A stretch of 64,000 bases of DNA from an uncultured Thermomicrobiales bacterium (GTDB lineage: Bacteria > Chloroflexota > Chloroflexia > Thermomicrobiales > UBA6265): assembly GCA_902806335.1 (NCBI GenBank), contig CADCWG010000214.1, forward strand, positions 1 to 64,000. Reading direction: 5' to 3'. The stretch's first letter is position 1; each line of letters starts with the position of its first letter. Shown in pieces: positions 7,357 through 17,076 of the stretch. The position numbers were made by a program, and so were the translations under genes. The notes under the pieces are model-generated. The model did no database searches. It had not been told where the DNA came from and saw only the letters and a list, made by a program, of their open reading frames with translations.

Positions 7357-9033
7357 ATGCCCCGCGGCGACAAGCTGGTCCTGGTCGGCTTCAGCGGCAC
7401 CGGAAAGACGACGGTCGGACGGCTGCTCGCCGAGGTGCTCGGCCGGTCGCTGGTCGATAGCGATGCGGAGGTGGAGGCGCGGCTGGGGATGCCGGTTCCC
7501 GCCGTCTTCGCGCGGCTCGGCGAGCCGGCCTTCCGGGCGGCGGAGCGCTCGGTGCTCGCCGAGGCGCTTGGTGACGGCAGGGTCGTGGTCGCCACCGGCG
7601 GCGGGGCCGTCGTGGACCCGGCGGTCTGGTCCCCGGACCTGCTCGGTGGGCCCGACGTGCTGACCGTCGCCCTCGATGCCCGTCCCGAGACGATCCTCGC
7701 GCGGCTCCGCGCCCAGAGCGCGGCCGAGGGGGAGTCGGCGGACCGCCCGATGCTGGCCGGGGACGACCCGCTCGGTCGGATCACCGCGCTCCTCGAATCG
7801 CGCCGCACCGCCTACGACCGGGCTCACCTCACGCTCGACGTCGACGCCTCGCCGGCGGCCCAGGTCGCGGCGGAGATCGCCGGTCTGCTCGCCGAGAGCG
7901 GGCCGGACGATGGGCCGTCGCTGCGGCTCGACGCGCCGTCGGGGAGTTCGGCGATCCACGTTGCTCCCGGCTCCCTGGCGCACCTGGGACGCCTTACGTC
8001 CAGCCACTACCCCCGTGCCCAGCGGGCCTGGGTGGTGACCGACGAGGGGGTCGGGCCCTTGCATGCCCCGGCTGCCACGGAATCGCTGCGCAGCGCGGGT
8101 CTCGCGGTCGACGTCCACGCTGTCCCCGCGGGCGAGGGGAGCAAGAGCCTCGCCGGGGCGAGCCTGCTCTACGACCGGATGCTCGGCGGGGGTGCCGAGC
8201 GGGGCGACGTGGTCGTCGCGCTCGGCGGGGGGGTGGTCGGTGACCTGGCGGGGTTCGTCGCGGCGACGGCGCTGCGCGGACTGGGCCTGGTCCAGGTGCC
8301 GACCACGTTGCTGGCGATGGTCGACTCGTCGGTCGGCGGCAAGACCGGCATCAACCACCCGGCCGGCAAGAACCTGATCGGCGCGTTCTACCAGCCGCCG
8401 TTGGTCGTGGTCGACCCGGCGCTGCTGCGAACGTTGCCCGCCCGCGACTTCACTTCGGGCTGGGCCGAGGTCGTCAAGCACGCGGTCATCCAGCCCAGCA
8501 CGCCCGGCGGCTCCCGCGGCGACCTCCTTGGATTCCTCGAGCGCAACGCCAGCCGTCTGCTCGGCCAGGATGAGCCGGCCCTCAGTTACGCGATCCGCCG
8601 CAACATCGGGGTCAAGGCGGCCGTCGTCGCCGCCGACGAGCGGGAGGCCGGGCTGCGCGAGATCCTCAACTTCGGGCACACGCTCGGTCACGCCATCGAG
8701 GCGGCGGGCTATCGGTATCTCCACGGCGAGGCGGTGGCCGTCGGGATGCGCGCTGCCGCCCGCCTCGGTGCGCTGGTCGGCACGGCCGACGCCGCGCTGG
8801 TCAACCGGGTCGACGGGCTGCTCGACCGGTTCGGCCTGCCGGTCAGGGCGGAGGTCGACCCGGACGAGGTGCTGCGGCTCCTCCGCAGCGACAAGAAGCG
8901 GACCCGTGGGCGGCAGCGATGGGTCCTCCCGCGCACGGCCGGCGGCGTGACGGTGCGGGACGACGTGCCGGAGACCGCGGTCCGCGACGCCCTCCGGGAG
9001 GTGTGCCGTCCCCTCGCGGGTGCCGTGGCCTGA
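7357..9033 (+). CDS. aroKB: Bifunctional shikimate kinase / 3-dehydroquinate synthase
   Basis: 558 residues, a fusion of two shikimate-pathway enzymes. Residues 1 to about 175 are shikimate kinase (shikimate plus ATP to shikimate 3-phosphate): P-loop 'GFSGTGKTT' at 11-19, substrate-site 'DSDAEVEARLGMPV', and 'ATGGGAVV'. Residues about 190-550 are 3-dehydroquinate synthase (DAHP to 3-dehydroquinate, using NAD and a divalent metal): 'GGGVVGDLAGFVAAT', 'PTTLLAMVDSSVGGKTG', 'GKNLIGAFYQP', 'WAEVVKHAVI', and the metal-binding 'NFGHTLGHAIE'. The two reactions are not consecutive in the pathway (steps 5 and 2). The start is ATG 7357, with CGGAGGA 4 nt upstream. All key residues of both halves are present, so both activities are expected. 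Confidence 0.95.
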   Translation: MPRGDKLVLVGFSGTGKTTVGRLLAEVLGRSLVDSDAEVEARLGMPVPAVFARLGEPAFRAAERSVLAEALGDGRVVVATGGGAVVDPAVWSPDLLGGPDVLTVALDARPETILARLRAQSAAEGESADRPMLAGDDPLGRITALLESRRTAYDRAHLTLDVDASPAAQVAAEIAGLLAESGPDDGPSLRLDAPSGSSAIHVAPGSLAHLGRLTSSHYPRAQRAWVVTDEGVGPLHAPAATESLRSAGLAVDVHAVPAGEGSKSLAGASLLYDRMLGGGAERGDVVVALGGGVVGDLAGFVAATALRGLGLVQVPTTLLAMVDSSVGGKTGINHPAGKNLIGAFYQPPLVVVDPALLRTLPARDFTSGWAEVVKHAVIQPSTPGGSRGDLLGFLERNASRLLGQDEPALSYAIRRNIGVKAAVVAADEREAGLREILNFGHTLGHAIEAAGYRYLHGEAVAVGMRAAARLGALVGTADAALVNRVDGLLDRFGLPVRAEVDPDEVLRLLRSDKKRTRGRQRWVLPRTAGGVTVRDDVPETAVRDALREVCRPLAGAVA

Positions 9034-9119
9034 CCCGGGCAGCGGGGGTGGATCGCGCCACGAGGACCGGCGACGAACCGCTAGTGTCTTACATTCCATA
9101 GCGGCCCCCTGGGACCGCG

Positions 9120-9128
9120 TGCTATCCT
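9120..9128 (+). promoter_or_regulatory. Extended -10 element upstream of the methyl-cycle genes
   Basis: TGC-TATCCT at 9120-9128; an identical element stands before the sugar-binding-protein gene at 31820. No good -35. If used, transcription would begin near 9135 and meet the terminator hairpin at 9148 almost at once. Confidence 0.4.
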
Positions 9129-9147
9129 GCCGTGGTTAGAGGTGCAC

Positions 9148-9189
9148 ACCGTCCGACGGACCGGGGGCGCTCCGTCGGACGGTTGTTTT
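9148..9189 (+). terminator. Strong intrinsic terminator
   Basis: Perfect 13-bp stem (9148-9160 with 9171-9183), 10-nt loop, followed by TTGTTTT. It lies 114 bp after the aroKB stop and about 90 bp before the PfkB-kinase start. It could end the aroKB transcript or act as a leader terminator for the downstream operon. Confidence 0.85.
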
Positions 9190-9276
9190 GTGCCCCGGGC
9201 TGGTCGCCCCGGGCGAGTTTCCCTCGGATGAGACGACGGCGCTGCCGCCGGGGGGCCTGGAGTGGGGAGAACCGCG

Positions 9277-10281
9277 ATGGTGGACCGGCCGGCGGCGCGG
9301 GTGGTGGTCAGTGCCTCCCTGGCCTACGACATGATCATGTCGTTCCCGGGGTCGTTCAAGGACCACATCATCCCCGACAAGGCCCACGTCCTCTCGGTCA
9401 GCTTCCTCGTCGAGTCGCTGCGCAAGCAGCGGGGCGGGGTAGCCGGGAACGTGGCGTACAGCCTCGCCCTGCTCGGGGAGCCGCCGGCGGTTGTCGGCGC
9501 GGTCGGTCCCGACTTCGCCCCCTACCGCGAGGCCTTCGATCGTTTGGGCGTCGATACCCGCGCCGTGATCGATGTCGCCGACGAGTTCACCGCCTCCTGC
9601 TTCCTCAACGCCGACCGGCACGGCAACCAGATCGTCGCCTTCTACCCGGGCGCCGGGTCGCGGGTGGCCGACCTCTCGGTGGCCGACCTGGTCGCGACCG
9701 CCGACCTGGCCCTCGTGGGGGCGGGTGACCCGGCGGCGATGCGCCGCCACGCCGGGGAGGTCGCCGCCTCGCCGTGCCGGCTGATCTACGACCCGTCGCA
9801 GCAGGTTGTCACCCTGCCGGCGGAGGATCTGATCGCCGGGCTGGACGGGGCGTGGGCGACAGTCGGCAGCGACTACGAGTTCGCGATGCTTGCCCAGAAG
9901 ACCGGGCGCACGGTGGCGGATATCGTGACGAGGGTGCCGCTGGTCGTGGTCACCTACGGCGAGCAGGGGTCGGAGATCCACCACCAGGGGACAATGGTCC
10001 GGATTCCGGTCGTGCCCGCCGAACCCCTGGCGGATCCGACGGGGGGCGGCGACGCCTACCGGGCGGGCCTGATCAAGGGCATCCTGCTCGACCTGCCGTG
10101 GGAGGTCACCGGGCGCCTGGCGGCGCTCGCCGCCACCTACGCCATCGAACGGCACGGGCCGCAGGAGCACGTCTACACCACCGATGAGTTCGTCGCGCGG
10201 TTCGACCGCAGCTTCCCCGACTACGCGGGGCGGGTCACCGTGCCGATGCTTCAGGCCCCGGCGCCGGTGGCGGCGGGCTAG
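9277..10281 (+). CDS. PfkB-family kinase, probable adenosine kinase
   Basis: 334 residues of the ribokinase/PfkB fold. N-terminal substrate-side glycines are in 'RGGVAGNVAYSLALLG'; the ATP/anion-hole and catalytic base are in the C-terminal signature 'DPTGGGDAYRAGLIKG'. Family members phosphorylate sugars or nucleosides. The gene sits directly before ahcY and metK: SAH hydrolase releases adenosine, and an adenosine kinase would pull that reaction forward and salvage AMP. The adenosine assignment is therefore context-based and not proved by motifs. ATG 9277 is chosen, with GGGGAGA 6 nt before it; a GTG at 9262 is less likely. The spacer to ahcY is 90 bp and holds a short GTGGCGCG hairpin. Confidence 0.8.
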   Translation: MVDRPAARVVVSASLAYDMIMSFPGSFKDHIIPDKAHVLSVSFLVESLRKQRGGVAGNVAYSLALLGEPPAVVGAVGPDFAPYREAFDRLGVDTRAVIDVADEFTASCFLNADRHGNQIVAFYPGAGSRVADLSVADLVATADLALVGAGDPAAMRRHAGEVAASPCRLIYDPSQQVVTLPAEDLIAGLDGAWATVGSDYEFAMLAQKTGRTVADIVTRVPLVVVTYGEQGSEIHHQGTMVRIPVVPAEPLADPTGGGDAYRAGLIKGILLDLPWEVTGRLAALAATYAIERHGPQEHVYTTDEFVARFDRSFPDYAGRVTVPMLQAPAPVAAG

Positions 10282-11652
<1,371 letters not shown>

Positions 11653-11790
11653 ATCGCGCCGTCCCCGCGCGAGCCTCACCGGCGGGGCCGGTTGGGCGCT
11701 CGCGCGCCGGCGTCCGGCCGCACCGACTGGTTCGGCAGCAGACACCCGGAGCCGGCGGCCCGTGGCCGGCGGCCCTTGCGGAGCGAGACC

Positions 11791-13050
11791 ATGGCGGCAT
11801 CCGGCAGCACCTTTGGCACCGCGGCACAGTCGTACTTCACCTCGGAGTCGGTGACCGAGGGGCACCCCGATAAGGTCTGCGACCAGGTCTCGGACGCCGT
11901 CCTCGACGCGGTGCTGGCCGACGACCCCGGCGCCCACGTCGCCTGCGAGACGGCGGCGACCACGGGGATGATCGTCGTCTTCGGCGAGATCAGCACCAAG
12001 ACCTACGTCGACATCCCGACCGTCGTCCGCGGCGTGGTGAAGGACATCGGCTACGTCCACTCCGACGACGGCTTCGACGCCCACACCTGCGGGGTGATGG
12101 TCTCGATCAAGGAGCAGAGCAAGGAGATCGCGGCTGGCGTCAACGAGGCGCTGGAAGTTCGCGAGGCCCACGGTAGCAACGGCCGTCACGACCCCTACGA
12201 GCTGACCGGGGCCGGCGACCAGGGCATGATGATCGGGTTCGCCTGCAACGAGACGCCCGAGCTGATGCCGCTCCCGATCTCCCTCGCCCACCAGATCTGC
12301 CGGCGCCTAGCGCAGGCGCGCAAGGACGAGGAGATCAGCTACCTCCGCCCCGACGGCAAGAGCCAGGTCACGGTCGAGTACCGGCACGGCAAGCCGCACC
12401 GCGTCGACACGGTCGTCGTCTCGACGCAGCACGCCGACACCGTGGCCAACGAGCGCATCGAGCACGACATCAAGAACCTGGTGGTCCGCGACGTGGTCCC
12501 GGCCGAGCTGCTGGACGCAGACACCCACTACTGGGTCAACCCCAGCGGGCGCTTCGTCCTCGGTGGCCCCGCCTCCGACGCCGGCCTGACCGGGCGGAAG
12601 ATCATCGTCGACACCTACGGCGGCATGGCGCGCCACGGTGGCGGCGCCTTCAGCGGCAAGGACGCGACCAAGGTCGACCGCTCCGCCGCCTACGCGGCGC
12701 GCTACGTCGCCAAGAACGTCGTCGCGGCGGGCCTGGCCGACCGGTTCGAGCTTCAGCTCTCGTACGCGATCGGCATGGCCCACCCGGTCTCGATCTTCGT
12801 CGAGACCTTCGGCACCGGCAACGTCTCGGACGAGACGATCGAGCGGCTAGTCCGTGAGCACTTCGACCTCCGGCCGGGGGCGATCATCGACCACCTCAAC
12901 CTGCGGCGGCCGATCTACCGGGCGACCGCGGCCTACGGCCACTTCGGCCGGACCGATCTGCAGCTGCCCTGGGAGCAGACCGACAAGGCGGCGGACCTGG
13001 CGCGGGCGGCAGGCGTCCGCGTCGAGCAGGCTGTCGGCGCCGACGGGTAA
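11791..13050 (+). CDS. metK: S-adenosylmethionine synthetase
   Basis: 419 residues, somewhat longer than the usual 380-400. It makes SAM from methionine and ATP, releasing phosphate and pyrophosphate; the active enzyme is a dimer or tetramer. Signatures: '[22 protein letters not shown]' region with its GHPDK, '[13 protein letters not shown]' and the P-loop-like '[19 protein letters not shown]'. ATG 11791 follows GGAG at 11780-11783; the 138-bp spacer after ahcY has no recognisable SAM riboswitch. With the two genes before it, it forms a compact SAM regeneration module lacking methionine synthase. Confidence 0.96.
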   Translation: MAASGSTFGTAAQSYFTSESVTEGHPDKVCDQVSDAVLDAVLADDPGAHVACETAATTGMIVVFGEISTKTYVDIPTVVRGVVKDIGYVHSDDGFDAHTCGVMVSIKEQSKEIAAGVNEALEVREAHGSNGRHDPYELTGAGDQGMMIGFACNETPELMPLPISLAHQICRRLAQARKDEEISYLRPDGKSQVTVEYRHGKPHRVDTVVVSTQHADTVANERIEHDIKNLVVRDVVPAELLDADTHYWVNPSGRFVLGGPASDAGLTGRKIIVDTYGGMARHGGGAFSGKDATKVDRSAAYAARYVAKNVVAAGLADRFELQLSYAIGMAHPVSIFVETFGTGNVSDETIERLVREHFDLRPGAIIDHLNLRRPIYRATAAYGHFGRTDLQLPWEQTDKAADLARAAGVRVEQAVGADG

Positions 13051-13504
13051 GCGTCCCTTCCACCGGCAGGGGGAGCAAGTCCGGCCGCTCCTGCCCCGAG
13101 CGGCGAACGTTCACCAGCCCGACTCGCCCCGGGGCGCCCGATCGTCGGTGCCCCGGGGCGGGTCACTTCTGCGACGGTGGGCCGGTAGGGATGTCGTCGC
13201 TTCGGACGGCGGCCGATTGCCGTCCACGGCCGTCCCGCCCTGGCTGGACCCATTTCCGGTCATAGTTGGGAGCGAGCCCGATCGGGGGCGCCCCGTCTCG
13301 GGCCGGATGCCGGAGCGGCCGAGGAGTCACGGCGGCGGGGTGCCGTTCCGCCAACGGCCCGCGGACCGGTCTTGCGGCACCGGGTCGGGTTGTGGGGATC
13401 GGGGACGCGCTTCGCGTCGGCCAGCCGAACCAACCTCCGCCGGTGACGCGATCTCCAGCCTCGCCACCACCCAGTGGGTGGCAGCCGGCATGGCGCGGTC
13501 GGGC
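13051..13504. other. Intergenic region between convergent genes
   Basis: About 450 bp. It holds one strong inverted repeat (13125-13160, listed separately) and otherwise nothing with codon bias, a ribosome-binding site or a known RNA pattern. Confidence 0.5.
13125..13160 (+). terminator. Terminator candidate after metK
   Basis: Perfect 11-bp stem (13125-13135 with 13150-13160), 14-nt loop, 75 bp after the metK stop. Each arm contains the self-palindrome GCCCCGGGGC. The following sequence, GGTCACTTCT, is only modestly T-rich. Confidence 0.5.
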
Positions 13505-14410
13505 TCAGGCGAGCCAGCGCTTCTCCAGGCGGCAGACCACGGTGTAGGCCGGGTCGAACACGTTGCCGATGTCGTAGCGGACGGCCTGGCCCAGGAGATG
13601 GCTGGCGGCGACGGCGTCCATGCCGTAGTCCTCCCCAAGCCAGCGCAGCATCTCCGTCGTCGCGTGCTGGAGCGCCTGGTCGAGCGGGCGGGCGTTGCCG
13701 ACGGCGAAGATGTGCTCGGCGTCCTCCCCTCGCGGCCAGCGGATGGTCCACCGTTTCCTGAGTCGCACGGTGAACGTCATCTCGAACGACGTCTCGATCC
13801 CGGTGCCCACGATCTCGCCGTCGCCCTGGGCGGCGTGCCCGTCGCCGAGGAAGAAGAGGGCTCCCGGCACCGCGACCGGGAAGTAGGCGGTGGTCCCCGG
13901 GCCGAACCCGCGGTAGTCCATATTCCCGCCGTGCTCGGCGCTCGTCGCCGTCGAGATCGCCTGACCGTCCGCCGGCGCGACCCCGAAGCAGCCGACCATC
14001 GGAGCAAGCGGCAGGACAAGTCGCTGGAGGCGGGCCGGCGGATCGACCAGGCGGACCTCGCCGGCCGTGTCGTCGATGTCCCAGTACGTCAGGCGAGACG
14101 CGGGCAGCTCACGAACGAACGCCGGGTCGACCACGTTCGTGGCGAGGGGAGACCGGGTCCACCCCGACGCCCGGGACGGCGTCAGGCGGTCGATCGTCAC
14201 GGCGAGCGTGTCGCCCGGCTCCGCGCCCTCGACGAAGAACGGCCCGGTCATCGGATTGCCGCCTGACGCCAGCGTTGCCCCGCCGGCGTCCTCCCCCCTC
14301 GCGTCGAGCGTGTCGGTCACCACCGTGTCGCCGTCGGTGATCCTGAGCACGGGATCATAGGTCCCGATCGCGCTGTAGTACCGGTCCGGCCGGAAGCGAT
14401 GCGTGGCCAT
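13505..14410 (-). CDS. Acetamidase/formamidase family protein
   Basis: 301 residues of the FmdA/AmdA family, which hydrolyses short-chain amides such as formamide or acetamide to the acid and ammonia. The family fold is shown by 'GDTVVTDTLDARG', 'NPMTGPFFVEGAEPGDTLAV', and the conserved core 'HGGNMDYRGFGPGTTAYFPV', followed by 'GALFFLGDGHAAQGDGEI' with the metal/substrate-site His and Asp. This is the short single-domain type common in thermophiles. A GGGAGGAG site stands about 10 nt upstream of the ATG. Downstream member of a minus-strand group with a membrane protein and a creatininase-family hydrolase; a link in amide use is possible but unproved. Confidence 0.9.
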   Translation of the reverse strand: MATHRFRPDRYYSAIGTYDPVLRITDGDTVVTDTLDARGEDAGGATLASGGNPMTGPFFVEGAEPGDTLAVTIDRLTPSRASGWTRSPLATNVVDPAFVRELPASRLTYWDIDDTAGEVRLVDPPARLQRLVLPLAPMVGCFGVAPADGQAISTATSAEHGGNMDYRGFGPGTTAYFPVAVPGALFFLGDGHAAQGDGEIVGTGIETSFEMTFTVRLRKRWTIRWPRGEDAEHIFAVGNARPLDQALQHATTEMLRWLGEDYGMDAVAASHLLGQAVRYDIGNVFDPAYTVVCRLEKRWLA

Positions 14411-14496
14411 GGCTCATGCTCCTCCCTGCCGGTCGTGCCCCGGCACGTGCGCGGTCGTGCTCGGCCGGGCGTCGCGGCGGAGGCTCGGACGAGGCG

Positions 14497-15132
14497 CTAG
14501 CGTCCGCGCGCCCGTTCGCGCTGGAGGGCGCGCAGCACCTGGACGTACTGGACGCCCCAGGTGATCAGGCCGACCTCCATGATGCCGAAGAGGCTTCCCA
14601 CCAGCACGTCGCGGGTCGCCACCGCCCCGTCCGGGGCGCCGGCGAGTTGGTGGTACAGGATGGCTCCGGCGAAGAACGGCACGGTCGCCACCGCCATCAG
14701 CCACGGTCGGCGCAGCCGCATGACCTCGAGATGCAGGAGGCGGTCCCCCGGCGAGAGCCGGCGCAGGTAGTCGGGGTCCCGTAGGCGGGCGACGCTGTCG
14801 GTCGCCCCGAGCGCCGACGCCAGCGCTGCCGCTCCCCCGAACAGGAGCCCGGGAACGACCGCCGTCCCACGGTTGTAGATCACCAGGACGATAAAGCTGA
14901 GGATGATCGGCGTGGTCAGCAGGTAGCGATAACCGGTCTCGGCGAGGTCCTCGTGGACCCGCCGGCTCTGGTCGTCCAGCACCGCTCGGCGGCGTGCCTC
15001 GTGGCGGGAGATCAGCACCATCGCCACCATACAGGTGACGAAGACGAGGGTCGTGCCGGCGGCGAGGAACGCTTCGGTGGAGGCCTCGAGGAAGGCCGCG
15101 GCCGACGCGGCGCGGGGCGATAAGTCCGCCAT
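14497..15132 (-). CDS. Hypothetical integral membrane protein
   Basis: 211 residues, not recognised as a named family. Five hydrophobic segments are visible: about 20-42 ('TTLVFVTCMVAMVLIS'), 70-90 ('TTPIILSFIVLVIYN'), 95-112 ('VVPGLLFGGAAALASALG'), 145-165 ('WLMAVATVPFFAGAIL') and 178-200 ('VLVGSLFGIMEVGLITWGVQ'), with a basic loop after the first and a basic C-terminus. CAGGAGA lies 6 nt before the ATG. It starts about 250 bp downstream of the creatininase-family stop and ends 86 bp before the formamidase start, so it may be cotranscribed with the latter. No transport motif was seen. Confidence 0.75.
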   Translation of the reverse strand: MADLSPRAASAAAFLEASTEAFLAAGTTLVFVTCMVAMVLISRHEARRRAVLDDQSRRVHEDLAETGYRYLLTTPIILSFIVLVIYNRGTAVVPGLLFGGAAALASALGATDSVARLRDPDYLRRLSPGDRLLHLEVMRLRRPWLMAVATVPFFAGAILYHQLAGAPDGAVATRDVLVGSLFGIMEVGLITWGVQYVQVLRALQRERARGR

Positions 15133-15379
15133 GGCGTCTCCTGTCGGGTCGTGCGGGCGATGACGACGGGACCCAGGCCGGAAGGCTGGACGGCGGGGAG
15201 CGGCTCGGTGCGGAGACGAGCGCTCGCCGCGGGAGGTCGACCATCCGTGTGTGCGCCATCATCACCGATGGCGCGCGTGGACGCGATACCCTTGGTTACC
15301 GAAAGCAAAACCCCGGTGGCGCCCTTGGACCGCCGAACTTCTGCCGGTTGGACAGAACAGCGACGGCGCGGGGGCGCCA

Positions 15380-16192
15380 TCAGTCGCCCTCCGGCACCTC
15401 CTCGAGCGCCGCGACGACGGTCGCGCCGAGCGCGTCGAGAAGCCGGTATCCCTCGTCGGCGGTGGCGGTTGCGGGATCGCCCACGTAGCCCTCCGCCATC
15501 CCGGCCTCGGCGAAGGTCCGGGCGCCGGCTCTGAGGCGCTCGGGCAGGTCGACCCAGACCGGGGGTAGGCTCGGCAGCAGATCCGACCGGACCCGATCGG
15601 GCGCGATCGCGAGCAGGATCGACGTCTCGTAGGCTCCGGCGTGGCGGGCGCCCCGCCGGAACTCCTCGGAGAGGGTCGCGGCCCAGCGGGCTTCGCGCTG
15701 GTCGGCGAAGGCGATCCGGGCCCGCGTCTCCGCGGCGGCGCGGGAGACCGCCGCCTCGATGGCGGCCACGTGAGCCGGCTCCAGGTGGGCGTTCACGACG
15801 GCCAGGCGGCGGGGGCCCCACCGCGCGAGCTCGGCGAGCGCGCTCCCGACTACCCGCGTGACGGCCTCGGCCGGCGCGGGGGTCGTGCCGGGGAAGCAGG
15901 TCCCGACGTAGCTGACGCCGTAGGCGACCGGCGGAGCCAGCACCACCGGCACGCCCCGGGCGGCGAGCATCTCGCCGGCGCGAGCGGCGGTGCCGACGGC
16001 GATCAGGACGTCCGTATCGAGGGGAAGGTGCGGCCCGTGAGCCTCGATCGCCCCGACCGGGAGCAGGACGGCGGTCTCCGGGCGCAGCAGGGCTCGTGCC
16101 TCGTGCCAGGTCAGGCGGGCCAACTCATGAGGGCCCACGCCGAGCGACGGTCGGGGGACGCCGTGCGCGTCGTCGGTGCGGTTCGTCGCCAC
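15380..16192 (-). CDS. Creatininase-family amidohydrolase
   Basis: 270 residues. The family binds two divalent metals and hydrolyses cyclic or linear amides (creatinine, formylated pyrimidine intermediates and others). The first metal motif is clear: 'LLPVGAIEAHGPHLPLDTD' contains the Glu, His and Asp ligands. The second site lies in 'ARHAGAYETS' with His and Glu. The usual 'NGHGGN' strand-loop is replaced by 'NAHLEPAH', a notable divergence that argues against true creatininase. The GTG start at 16192 has GGAGAGA about 7 nt upstream. Substrate unknown; relatives of this type also occur as 2-amino-5-formylamino pyrimidine deformylases and mycofactocin MftE, neither supported by context here. 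Confidence 0.85.
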   Translation of the reverse strand: MATNRTDDAHGVPRPSLGVGPHELARLTWHEARALLRPETAVLLPVGAIEAHGPHLPLDTDVLIAVGTAARAGEMLAARGVPVVLAPPVAYGVSYVGTCFPGTTPAPAEAVTRVVGSALAELARWGPRRLAVVNAHLEPAHVAAIEAAVSRAAAETRARIAFADQREARWAATLSEEFRRGARHAGAYETSILLAIAPDRVRSDLLPSLPPVWVDLPERLRAGARTFAEAGMAEGYVGDPATATADEGYRLLDALGATVVAALEEVPEGD

Positions 16193-16223
16193 CCCGGCTC
16201 TCTCCGGCCGCGCCGCGGCCCTG

Positions 16224-16232
16224 TGCTATAAC
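16224..16232 (+). promoter_or_regulatory. Extended -10 element before the c-di-AMP receptor gene
   Basis: TGC-TATAAC at 16224-16232, about 50 bp before the start codon and 30 bp from the divergent creatininase-family start. No clear -35. Confidence 0.5.
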
Positions 16233-16284
16233 GCCCCAGTCCGATGCGGCACCCAGCCGGGTGGCGGACGGGGAGACGGGTCGG

Positions 16285-16632
16285 ATGCGCCTTATCGTCG
16301 CGGTCGTGCAGGACTACGACACCGACCGCCTCCTCAGCGCGATCACCGCGGCGGGCCTGACCGCGACGCGACTCGCCAGCAGCGGTGGCTTCCTCCGTAC
16401 CGGCAATACGACGGTCCTCATGGGCGTACCGACCGACGAGGTCGGGCGCTGCCTCGCCCTGGTGCGGGCGACGTGCGGGCGGCGACCCGCGGTGCCCGGG
16501 CCGTCGACGTTCTCGGACGTGGAGTGGCAGGAGACAGCGATCGACGACGTGCAGGTCGGCGGGGCGGTCCTGTTCGTCGTGCCGGTCGCCCGCTTCGTCC
16601 GGTTCCCCCGCGTGACCGCCTTTGTCCGTTGA
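16285..16632 (+). CDS. Cyclic-di-AMP receptor, PII-like (DarA/PstA family)
   Basis: 115 residues, full length for the family. It opens with 'MRLIVAVVQDYDTDRLLSAI' and carries the ligand-loop hallmark 'ATRLASSGGFLRTGNTTVLMGV', nearly identical to DarA/PstA proteins of Firmicutes, which trim c-di-AMP into a PII-like trimer. This implies that the organism makes c-di-AMP, although no cyclase is in the window. The C-terminal half 'VQVGGAVLFVVPVARFVRF' completes the last strand. ATG 16285 has GGGGAGA 8 nt upstream. It is followed 53 bp later by a small membrane-anchored ORF, possibly in one transcript. Confidence 0.9.
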   Translation: MRLIVAVVQDYDTDRLLSAITAAGLTATRLASSGGFLRTGNTTVLMGVPTDEVGRCLALVRATCGRRPAVPGPSTFSDVEWQETAIDDVQVGGAVLFVVPVARFVRFPRVTAFVR

Positions 16633-16685
16633 TCAGGCACGGGATCGGTGTGGGGCCACGTCGTCCGACGTCTGGAGGTACCGGG

Positions 16686-17006
16686 ATGGGACGCGATGTC
16701 GCCGAGCGTCATCCTTCGGTCGGTCCTGAGCGGGAACGCGTGAGCGCGCCGCTCGGGCGCCTCCGAGCCTACGGGACCGCCTTGCTGCTGACGATGGGGC
16801 TCTTCTCGGCGGTCCCCCCGGTCCCCGACGTGTCCGGGACCCGGGGGACCGCCATCGTTCGCGTCGCGGACCGGCGGCGTGGTCCGGGAAGGTTCGATCC
16901 TGGAGAGCGCCTGGAGGACGGACTGGTCTTGACGATCCCGCTCGCGGACGTCGACCGTCGCGACGGTTCGGGCGGGCAGCGCGGCAGCGGCTACCTGCCG
17001 AACTGA
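16686..17006 (+). CDS. Small hypothetical protein with one N-terminal hydrophobic segment
   Basis: 106 residues, no recognised family. A charged N-terminus of about 33 residues is followed by 'ALLLTMGLFSAVPPVPDV', which could be a signal anchor, and then a Gly/Arg/Asp-rich soluble tail ending 'GQRGSGYLPN'. Support for coding: GGAGGT 5 nt before the ATG and consistent G/C at third positions. It follows the c-di-AMP receptor gene by 53 bp on the same strand. It could be a spurious ORF; no homology is claimed. Confidence 0.5.
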   Translation: MGRDVAERHPSVGPERERVSAPLGRLRAYGTALLLTMGLFSAVPPVPDVSGTRGTAIVRVADRRRGPGRFDPGERLEDGLVLTIPLADVDRRDGSGGQRGSGYLPN

Positions 17007-17076
17007 GGCGCCTGCCGCCGGGCTTTGCCCTCGCGCCTGGTCTGTGTCTGGAGACGGGCTCGTCGACGTGGAGGCA

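Noticed and set aside
11653-11790. Possible SAM riboswitch before metK
   Set aside because: The 138-bp spacer lacks the conserved cores of SAM-I, SAM-II and SAH aptamers; only ordinary GC-rich pairing is seen.
13260-13751. Minus-strand frame crossing the formamidase stop
   Set aside because: Overlaps the formamidase gene in another frame; Arg/Pro-rich, with no start signal.
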